NCBI GenBank assembly: GCA_033064195.1
Contig: JARBJD010000092.1
Span: 124,001-188,000, forward strand
Length of the DNA: 64,000 bases
DNA from: Blattamonas nauphoetae
Lineage: Eukaryota > Preaxostyla > Oxymonadida
Reading direction: 5' to 3'
Shown here: in pieces, positions 55,760-64,000 of the stretch
Layout: each line of letters begins with the position of its first letter
How positions within the stretch are numbered: the stretch's first letter is position 1
The notes under the pieces: generated by a model
Told to the model about the DNA's origin: nothing
The model's input: only the letters and a program-made list of their open reading frames with translations
Database searches by the model: none
Translations under genes and position numbers: made by a program

Positions 55760-58700
55760 ATGTCTGGTATATGTGATTTAGACGAATTTTCGTCTGAATA
55801 TCTCTTGAGCAGTCCAATTGTCAAGAAGAAAAGACTGCACTCATTAATTCCTTCAGATGAAGCGAAGCGAAAGAAAGAAAAGCGGAGGGTCAAAGCAATC
55901 AAGGAAGGACGTGTTCCAGGGATAATTGGGAACCCACGGTATCTGACCCCCAAGAAGAAGAAATACTTTTAGATGCAATAAGAAGAAGAGAATTCAACGA
56001 GAAGTGTCCGTCATATAATAAAGTTAGAAAATTGGTATCTTTTTCTCGATTGAACTGAATTATAGGCGTTTCGAATTCGACTCCGAAGGGGATTGTCTCA
56101 ATCTGTTCTGAAATACCCGTGTAGAACGTGGGTATATCGTTTTCTCAAGAGACACACATCCGTACACTCCATCCTGCCAACTCCTGTGGATGAGGCACGG
56201 TTCAAAGCCTCCACACTCCAACATATCCTTCCTTTTCTCCGCAAACTACTCAAACTCGTTGAGATCCATCAGTACCATCCAGACCTAATCTTACAGCTTG
56301 ACGAAACGAGCCTCCAATCCAAAGCCTTTCGTCCCTCCAAATGCATAGGGACAACCAGTAGGGGGAAGTACTATGTCATGGAGACAAAACCGATTTCAAA
56401 ATGACAGCGTTATTTGTGTGTGCCGCTTCTGGTCGACACTACAAGACTCATCTTCTCTTTCCACAAAACATGACTCTTCCCCGACTTTCAGACTACAAGT
56501 ATTCTATATACACAGTCACCAAAACGCAACGTGGCTGGATGACGAAACCTGTATTTGCAGACATAGTGATGAACCAATTGGTACCAGAGATAGAGAAAGT
56601 CCGGCAAGACCACATTCGAGAGCGAGAAGAATACCATCAGAAATTGGAACAAGAGAAGGCCAGCCCGAAGAAACGCAGTCCAAAGAAGCTAAGCGAGGCA
56701 CGATCTGAAACAGAAGCCAGGGAAAGCGATGACGCATGGCTAGAAGGAATTAAGCGCGGAGTATCGACGAACAACAAAAGGTTAGGAGGCGATCCACAGC
56801 GAACGGTGATGATGGGAGGCGAAGCACAGCGAACAGTGATGATGGGAGGCGAAGCACAGCGAACGAACGCGATGGGAGGCGATGCACAACGATTCGGGAT
56901 GATGGGAGGCGAAGCAGAGCGAACGGTGATGATGGGAATCGAAGCAGAGCGAACAGTGATGATGGGAGGCGAAGCAGAGCGAACAGTGATGATGGGAATC
57001 GAAGCACAGCGAACGAACGCGATGGGAGGCGATGCACAACGATTCGGGATGATGGGAGGCGAAGCAGAGCGAACGGTGATGATGGGAATCGAAGCAGAGC
57101 GAACAGTGATGATGGGAGGCGAAGCAGAGCGAACAGTGATGATGGGAATCGAAGCACAGCGAACGAACGCGATGGGAGGCGATGCACAACGATTCGGGAT
57201 GATGGGAGGCGATGCACAGCGAACGAACGTGATGGGAGGCGAAGCAGAGCGAACAGTGATGATGGGAATCGAAGCACAGCGAACAGTGATGATGGGAGGC
57301 GAAGCAGAGCGAACAGTGATGATGGGAATCGAAGCAGAGCGAACGGTGATGATGGGAATCGAAGCAGAGCGAACAGTGATGATGGGAGGCGAAGCAGAGC
57401 GAACAGTGATGATGGGAATCGAAGCACAGCGAACGAACGTGATGGGAGGCGATGCACAACGATTCGGGATGATGGGAGGCGATGCACAACGAACGAACGC
57501 GATGGGAGGCGATGCACAACGATTCGGGATGATGGGAGGCGATGCACAGCGAACGAACGTGATGGGAGGCGAAGCAGAGCGAACAGTGATGATGGGAATC
57601 GAAGCACAGCGAACAGTGATGATGGGAGGCGAAGCAGAGCGAACAGTGATGATGGGAATCGAAGCACAGCGAACGAACGCGATGGGAGGCGATGCACAAC
57701 GATTCGGGATGATGGGAGGCGAAGCAGAGCGAACGGTGATGATGGGAATCGAAGCAGAGCGAACAGTGATGATGGGAGGCGAAGCAGAGCGAACAGTGAT
57801 GATGGGAATCGAAGCACAGCGAACGAACGCGATGGGAGGCGATGCACAACGATTCGGGATGATGGGAGGCGAAGCAGAGCGAACGGTGATGATGGGAATC
57901 GAAGCAGAGCGAACAGTGATGATGGGAGGCGAAGCAGAGCGAACAGTGATGATGGGAATCGAAGCACAGCGAACGAACGTGATGGGAGGCGATGCACAAC
58001 GATTCGGGATGATGGGAGGCGATGCACAGCGAACGAACGTGATGGGAGGCGAAGCAGAGCGAACGGTGATGATGGGAATCGAAGCAGAGCGAACGGTGAT
58101 GATGGGAATCGAAGCAGAGCGAACAGTGATGATGGGAGGCGAAGCAGAGCGAACAGTGATGATGGGAATCGAAGCACAGCGAACGAACGTGATGGGAGGC
58201 GATGCACAACGATTCGGGATGATGGGAGGCGATGCACAACGAACGAACGCGATGGGAGGCGATGCACAACGATTCGGGATGATGGGAGGCGATGCACAGC
58301 GAACGAACGTGATGGGAGGCGAAGCAGAGCGAACAGTGATGATGGGAATCGAAGCACAGCGAACGAACGCGATGGGAGGCGATGCACAACGATTCGGGAT
58401 GATGGGAGGCGATGCACAGCGAACGAACGTGATGGGAGGCGAAGCAGAGCGAACAGTGATGATGGGAATCGAAGCACAGCGAACGAACGCGATGGGAGGC
58501 GATGCACAACGATTCGGGATGATGGGAGGCGATGCACAGCGAACGAACGTGATGGGAGGCGAAGCAGAGCGAACAGTGATGATGGGAGGCGAAGCAGAGC
58601 GAACAGTGATGATGGGAGGCGAAGCAGAGCGAATGGTGATGATGGGAGGCGAAGCAGAGCGAACGGTGATGATGGGAGGCGATGCACAGCGAACGAACGT

Positions 58701-59886
58701 GATGGGAGGCGAAGCAGAGCAAACAATGATGATGGGAATCGAAGCACAGCGAACGAACGTGATGGGAGGTGATGCACAACGAATGGAAGTGATCACAAAT
58801 GATTCACTGCGACTGGGAGGCGATGGGATGCAAGTAGCGGCGATGTGTAGCGATCAGACGAAATTGGGGACGATGAGAGCTGCAACTGAGCGTGCTCTCA
58901 TCATTCTAGATGGCCACGTCTCACGTTCGCAACCTGACCTTATGTCGTGGCTTGCTGCACATCAAATTGATGTTATAGTTCTCCCCTCTCACACTTCGGA
59001 GTTCCTTCAGCCATTGGATCAAGTTGTGAACAAAGAGTGGAAGAAAGCACTCAAGTCTGTCAGTATGCCGAAGGACAAGAACGACCAATCACAACTGAAC
59101 CAATTTATGAATAAGATTGATGGGGCGGTGACAAGAGCTCTCCAAGCTGACTACATCCGGAAAGGATTCGAGAAGTGTGGTCTCATCCTTAGGTCTCCCA
59201 CAAAAATGCTGATGAGTCTACGAAATGTGGGGCAGACCTTTGAAGAGTGGAAACAGACAAACACTCTTCAAAAAAAAGTAGATGACGAGTTGAATGTGAA
59301 CTCAGATGACGGACTTGACTGTAACTGGAAGAACCAAATCAAAGGGGACCATCTCGATGAATGGGAATCGTTTACTGTAGAAAACGACAACTCGATCCCA
59401 CCTTTGAAGCCCTCTGCATCGTTTCCGATCAGTGGGCATGTATTATCAGATCCATACTTCCTCCATCGTTGGTTCGAGCACAACGCTGCCCAAAAACGGG
59501 TTGAAGAGGAGAGGGAAGTCGCTCGCCGCGCCAGAAATGAACGGAGGAGAGCGGCAACGTTTAGGAAGCTTGAGAAGCTCCAAGGAAAACAAGTGAGAAG
59601 ACCCCCTCAACATGTGTCGCGAGAATTAAGAGTGATTCATGATGACAGCAGCGAGTCTTCAATTAGCCTCGGCCATGACGAAGAGTTCGATGATGTGGCC
59701 TTCATTCATGATCCGAATGAGAGTGATGATGACGATTCACTGTCTGAGTTAACCGATGGGAGCGTTTCGGAATCTATTTCAAATCATCTCAATCATCTCA
59801 TGTCAGCAATCCACGGACGACTTCCTGGGAAAGGAATACTCGTCCTCCAAGCTCATTCAAACACAGACGCAAGTTCCCACCAGTAG
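55760..59886 (+). pseudogene. pogo-type (DDE_1) transposase with a giant repeat insertion
   Basis: The N-terminal frame (55760-55972, GIIGNPRYLTPKKKKYF) continues in another frame as LLDAIRRREFNEKCPSYNKVR. Then 56093-56404 holds the CENP-B/pogo region (WVYRFLKRHTSVHS) and the first catalytic Asp (LQLDETSLQSK). A one-base shift at the ATGA overlap (56401-56404, after an A-run) leads into the 1161-aa frame: ALFVCAASGRHYKTHLLFP and TQRGWMTKPVFADIVMNQLVPEI. Then comes the 10-aa repeat array, then ALIILDGHVSRSQPDLMSW with the second Asp and LPSHTSEFLQPLD with the third, 35 residues apart (DD35D). A charged tail follows; another frame there ends in GMILLDSDSD, which looks like the natural C-terminus. 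The catalytic triad is present, but three or four frame changes break it. It would mobilise DNA transposons. Confidence 0.8.
56791..58785 (+). repeat. 30-bp tandem repeat array coding for about 66 decapeptides
   Basis: Perfect 30-bp periodicity in frame with the transposase. Decapeptide variants: EAERTVMMGI, EAERTVMMGG, EAQRTNAMGG, DAQRFGMMGG, DAQRTNVMGG. A higher-order unit of five (150 bp) recurs, for example from 56851, 57001 and 57151. No unit contains a stop in any of five frames, which explains the long antisense open frames. The array sits between the first and second catalytic aspartates. Confidence 0.95.
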
Positions 59887-60476
59887 GATATCGAATGACA
59901 GTCTCCGAGGACCACAGCAAAACTTTGTGGTTGATGCTGGGGGGATGATCCTTCTGGATTCCGACAGCGATTGATTTCGTACATCTCTCTCCTTCTCCTC
60001 ATCAAATGCTTCCTCCTCAAACTCCGCATGTTGCTCTCTTCTTCGTCTCTTCCGATTTGAATGGAGCATTTGGCAGACTAGTCATGAGGTCAGAACATCG
60101 AACACCCGTTCAGCAGACTGGTTCTAATCTCCAATGTTGTTCTCGCTCTCAAACTCGGACTCAGTCTCGAGCGACTGTCGTCAACAGCTGTGATGCAGAT
60201 GAAGATCCTGTCTCCTGACTCGCGAATATCATGAACTATCATCTCCTCATCTGGTTCAGAAAGGAACAAAACCTCGATCACCTTGAGATTGTGGGGCAGG
60301 AGGAACGGCGACTGCATGTTGTTCGAGTTGGAGGTGTCACCGGCAATGGAGAAGAAAGTGGTCATCGAGTGAGATATGGTGTTTGGACAAACTCACTATT
60401 GATCACACAGCGGATTAAGGACTGACAACGAGGAAGAAAGTTGATAAAATCCACTGGAATCAGAAGCTGCACCATG
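59887..60476. other. segment between transposase and mariner B
   Basis: The first 90 bp probably encode the true transposase end in a shifted frame (to 59974). The rest has a 91-aa minus-strand frame (60365-60090, VIEVLFLSEPDEEMIVHDI) of unknown identity that may be part of a gene split by mariner B. No other feature is recognised. Confidence 0.35.
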
Positions 60477-60478
60477 TA

Positions 60479-62087
60479 CAGGGTGGTCACCCAAAACTTG
60501 GTCGGGGTGACACTTCTTGGAACATGCTATTCCTAAGTCATTTCACTTGAATTTAGATGAGATACCTCATTTTGTCTTTGGTTAACTCGTCGAATCCGAG
60601 TGTCACACATCTGAATCTCGAGAATGAGATGGGTGAGAGATGTCTCGACAGAAGAACTTTCCGAAAAAGTGATAAAAACTTATACAAACACAAAAACTTG
60701 TATCTGAGTGTATTCCAATCCTGTTCAGAAATGTTGTCAGAACAAAACAGTTCCTGGGGTGAGAAAAACTAAAAAATGACTTTGATGGTCAAAATGAGTG
60801 TGCTATTGATAAAATTTGGTCAACCAAATCAAAAATTCCAGAATACAACAAAAGTTGAGAAAGAGTACAAAATGCGACGGTTAGATGTACTCGCCTTGAT
60901 TCTGAATTACCAGTTCACAGCGTCTGATCCAGTTTTCGAATACTCGGATTCTTTTTGCGGTGGTTTGCTCTGCCATGAATGAATCGATGTGTTTTTTGAG
61001 TTCTTCGTCTGATTTGACTGTGATACCTTTCAGGCGCATCTTCATTTCTCCAAACAGCCAGAAATCGCACGGGGCGAGATCTGGACTGTAAGGAGGATGA
61101 GAAATTTTGGAAAATAGAGAAGTCTCGAGAAATGTACGGACCAGCTTGGAGTTGTGGCAGGGCGCATTGTCCATATGAAGATACCGGACAAAATCGTTGA
61201 TGTCAAATGTGTCTTGCAAAAGAATCTCTGTTTCCATTTCGTCCAAAATCTCGTTCACGAACACTTGAGCAGTAATTCCTTTCCCTCTGGGGATCATTCG
61301 AAGGAAAGTGAAATCAATTCCAAAAAACGCCACCAACATCGTCTTCCCGCTGCCGATGTTGATTCGCTCTCTCACCGGTCGAGGGTCGTTTGGGTGAAGC
61401 CAAACGAAAGAATGAGGGTTTGTCCATTTGATCCAACTCTCATCTCCCGTGATCAGATACTTCCATCCTTTTCGTTTCTCTTTGTTGAGAGTGAGTAGTA
61501 GATCCTGTGCCAGCTGAATGCGATTGGTTTTTTGAGAGTCTGTCAGAAGATGAGGGACCCATCTAGTGTAGCGTCGGACTAAGCCAAAATGTCCGAGAAG
61601 ACATTTTTGATTGTTTGTGGATGAAAACCAGTAATTCTCCACATCGCTCGCAGAGATAATGAAGTGTCTTCAGCTAAAATTTGAGAAAGGGCGTTGATTA
61701 GAGTGAGGTTGCTTCTGACGTGATTGGGAACCTTTCCAGTAACTGAAAAGTGCCGTTCTCCAAGTCCTTCATAACTTTTCTGCAGGTTTCCAAGCACGGT
61801 TTATCGTCTGGGTAGTAGGATGCAAGCAGAGAATGAGCTTCTTTGTAATGAAGCTGCATTCTCCAGCAAAATTCTATTAAAGTCCGATCTCGAATACGAA
61901 ATTCAGTTGAGGACATATGATGGGAAGGATCAAACCACAAAAGTCTAAGTTGAACCATTTTTTTCAAAAAAATGAAAAACAAGCATAGAATGCAAAATGA
62001 TGAAATGAACAGTCACAAAAAGAATCAAACCATGATTCCTGTTGAAACGCGAGAAAATGTCCGACCAAGTTTTGGGTGACCACCCTG
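60479..62087 (-). mobile_element. mariner transposon copy B
   Basis: 1609 bp between inverted ends CAGGGTGGTCACCCAAAACT and complement, TA at 60477-60478 and 62088-62089. Nearly identical by eye to copy A without its insertion, so both are recent. Confidence 0.95.
60881..61958 (-). pseudogene. mariner transposase copy B (DD34D), two homopolymer frameshifts
   Basis: Start ATG 61958 (MVQLRLLWFDPSHHMSS), stop at 60881 after NQGEYI; about 355 aa when aligned to copy A. The frame changes after DLENGTF (one T fewer than copy A) and again near HPQTIK (one A fewer). The catalytic motifs GDESWIKW, HMDNAPCHNSK and PCDFWLF are intact, and the C-terminal end (EELKKHIDSFMAEQTTAKR) is in frame where copy A is shifted. 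The two copies thus have different single-base lesions, all in A/T runs. Confidence 0.88.
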
Positions 62088-62216
62088 TATACGTTCAATT
62101 GACTACAATCCACTCACCCAGAAGTAGTTCACATTCGGGCTGTCGCTGGGCACTGATGCGAGTTTTTCGAATGTTCTTGTCGCTTATGCCAGGAGGGGCC
62201 TCGCATAATGGAAGTT

Positions 62217-64000
62217 TGATGCCTCCTCCCCTCATCCGCATCGCAGAATTGATCGTTGTCCCTCCTCCCCTCATCCGCATCGCACAAATCAGGTTTGTTC
62301 CCTCCTCCCCTCATCCGCATCGCAGAAATCAGGTTTGCTCCCTCCTCCCCTCATCCGCATCGCAGAATTGATCGTTGTCCCTCCTCCCCTCATCCGCATC
62401 GCACAAATCAGGTTTGTTCCCTCCTCCCCTCATCCGCATCGCAGAAATCTTGTTTGTTCCCTCCTCCCCTCATCCGCATCGCAGAAATCAGGTTTGTTCC
62501 CTCCTCCATTCATCTGCATCGCGGAATTGATCGTTGTCCCTCCTCCCCTCATCCGCATCGCAGAAAACTTGTTTGTTCCCTCCTCCCCTCATCCGCATCG
62601 CAGAAATCAGGTTTGCTCCTCCTCCCCTCATCCGCATCGCAGAAAACTTGTTTGTTCCCTCCTCCCCTCATCCGCATCGCAGAAATCAGGTTTGCTCCCT
62701 CCTCCCCTCATCCGCATCGCAGAAATCAGGTTTGCTCCCTCCTCCCCTCATCCGCATCGCAGAATTGATCGTTGTCCCTCCTCCCCTCATCCGCATCGCA
62801 CAAATCAGGTTTGTTCCCTCCTCCCCTCATCCGCATCGCAGAAATCTTGTTTGTTCCCTCCTCCCCTCATCCGCATCGCAGAAATCAGGTTTGCTCCCTC
62901 CTCCTCTCATCCGCATCGCAGAAATCAGGTTTGCTCCCTCCTCCTCTCATCCGCATCGCAGAAAACTTGTTTGTTCCCTCCTCCCCTCATCCGCATCGCA
63001 GAAAACTTGTTTGTTCCCTCCTCCCCTCATCCGCATCGCAGAAAACTTGTTTGTTCCCTCCTCCTCTCATCCGCATCGCAGAAATCAGGTTTGCTCCCTC
63101 CTCCCCTCATCCGCATCGCAGAAATCTGGTTTGTTCCCTCCTCCTCTCATCCGCATCGCAGAAATCAGGTTTGCTCCCTCCTCCCCTCATCCGCATCGCA
63201 GAAAACTTGTTTGCTCCCTCCTCCCCTCATCCGCATCGCAGAAATCAGGTTTGCTCCCTCCTCCCCTCATCCGCATCGCAGAAATCAGGTTTGCTCCCTC
63301 CTCCCTCATCCGCATCGCAGAATTGATCGTTGTCCCTCCTCCCCTCATCCGCATCGCACAAATCAGGTTTGCTCCCTCCTCCCCTCATCCGCATCGGAGA
63401 AATCAGGTTTGTTCCCTCCTCCCCTCATCCGCATCGCAGAATTGATCGTTGTCCCTCCTCCCCTCATCCGCATCGCACAAATCAGGTTTGTTCCCTCCTC
63501 CCCTCATCCGCATCGCAGAAATCTTGTTTGTTCCCTCCTCCCCTCATCCGCATCGCAGAAATCTTGTTTGTTCCCTCCTCCCCTCATCCGCATCGCAGAA
63601 ATCAGGTTTGTTCCCTCCTCCCCTCATCCGCATCGGAGAAATCAGGTTTGTTCCCTCCTCCCCTCATCCGCATCGCAGAAATCTTGTTTGTTCCCTCCTC
63701 CCCTCATCCGCATCGCAGAAATCTTGTTTGTTCCCTCCTCCCCTCATCCGCATCGCAGAAATCAGGTTTGCTCCCTCCTCCCCTCATCCGCATCGCAGAA
63801 ATCAGGTTTGCTCCCTCCTCCCCTCATCCGCATCGCAGAATTGATCGTTGTCCCTCCTCCCCTCATCCGCATCGCACAAATCAGGTTTGTTCCCTCCTCC
63901 TCTCATCCGCATCGCAGAAATCAGGTTTGCTCCCTCCTCCTCTCATCCGCATCGCAGAAAACTTGTTTGTTCCCTCCTCCCCTCATCCGCATCGCAGAAA
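62217..64000 (+). repeat. 39/40-bp minisatellite, continues beyond the window
   Basis: About 45 tandem units built from CCTCATCCGCATCGCAGAAA plus AATCAGGTTTG(C/T)TCCCTCCTCC-type spacers. Main variants are a 40-bp unit (AATCAGG, AATCTTG or AAACTTG) and a 39-bp unit (ATTGATCGTTGT). Because 40 is not a multiple of three, the long frames across it (for example 62534-63445) cycle through all three translations (PPLIRIAE, SSPHPHRR, SLLPSSAS) and are chance products. Confidence 0.93.

Larger units (their letters stand above)
55438..64000. mobile_element. left part of a TNA-type element carrying a pogo-like transposase; right end outside the window
   Basis: Left end TAGTAGTGTCACCAATTAGT differs by one base over the first 13 from the 4.4-kb element's TAGTGGTGTCACC. 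About 160 bp of terminal sequence aligns well (ATGTGGTG..TATGAACTGTGTGAA.TGATAGAGTTAAA). The base triplet before it is TTA, again TNA. It cuts the kinase exon at 55437. The matching right end is not found before 64000, so the extent is open. It contains the transposase at 55760-59886 and possibly the mariner B copy and the minisatellite. Confidence 0.75.

Noticed and set aside
56637-58796. Long antisense open frames (665-719 aa) opposite the decapeptide array
   Set aside because: They arise because a 30-bp repeat without stops keeps several frames open at once. The sense frame continues into transposase motifs on both sides; the antisense ones do not.
62256-63844. Pro/Ser-rich proteins of 131-303 aa in the terminal repeat
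   Set aside because: The 39/40-bp units shift frame each time, and the translations only cycle through three peptide versions of the same DNA.
62217-64000. CRISPR-like array
   Set aside because: Units are contiguous without unique spacers, and the genome is eukaryotic.
1-64000. Virus-like elements, reverse transcriptase, integrase or capsid genes
   Set aside because: No reverse transcriptase, retroviral-type integrase, capsid or polymerase motif was recognised in any frame. All elements seen are DNA transposons.
1-64000. rRNA and tRNA genes
   Set aside because: No conserved rRNA stretch or convincing cloverleaf with A and B boxes was noticed, though tRNAs cannot be excluded without a covariance search.

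Overview
The window is nuclear DNA from a protist eukaryote that uses the standard genetic code. It has short GT-AG introns (about 29-150 nt) and very many transposons. The gene families fit an oxymonad such as Blattamonas nauphoetae: huge beta-helix receptor (pseudo)kinases, small kinases with a C-terminal SPRY-like region, a large ARM/HEAT-like family whose members carry phrases like FLSLVDFIKDGN and DLLGGN, TmcB-like proteins and C69 dipeptidases. The organism call comes from remembered family resemblance and was not checked by search.

Layout. 0.5-6.9 kb: a 2148-aa secreted/transmembrane receptor pseudokinase (+). 7.6-10.2 kb: a seven-exon protein kinase with the full catalytic set (+). 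10.35-34.8 kb: one minus-strand surface-protein gene (copy 1) broken into five pieces by transposons. 35.5-37.4 kb: its tandem paralogue (copy 2), broken by one element. 38.1-40.3 kb: a second kinase of the 7.6 kb type (-). 40.7-42.5 kb: an intact six-exon C69 dipeptidase (-). 42.7-43.6 kb: an unrecognised four-exon gene (-). 43.9-47.9 kb: an ARM/HEAT-like gene cut by two small composite elements. 48.3-50.7 kb: two tandem ARM/HEAT-like paralogues (+). 50.8-55.4 kb: a third kinase of the same type (-), cut internally by a 3.3 kb element and truncated at its 5' end by another element. 55.4-64 kb: an element with a pogo-type transposase that contains about 66 copies of a 10-aa repeat, then a mariner copy and a 39/40-bp minisatellite that runs off the window.

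The main discovery is the nested structure of copy 1. In order, the gene was hit by a mariner (itself hit by an element with an 8-bp target duplication), by a TIR element with a 3-bp TNA target duplication (itself hit by a 10-kb Mutator-like element, which was hit by a 4.4-kb TNA element, and separately by a 5.9-kb TNA element), by a short Mutator-like relative, and by a fold-back element. For most of these the target-site duplications are legible. Removing the insert and one duplication restores the host reading frame, so the boundaries support themselves.

Several elements carry protein-coding cargo that looks host-derived: a B-box plus CSC1/TMEM63-like channel in the Mutator-like element, a beta-helix surface protein in the 4.4-kb element, TmcB-like proteins in the 5.9-kb and 3.3-kb elements, and a Kelch-like protein in the 2.5-kb element. 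The TNA elements share TAGTG termini, and one family member (from 55.4 kb) carries the pogo-type transposase that may mobilise at least its closest relative. I saw no rRNA, tRNA, CRISPR, retroelement or virus-like element.
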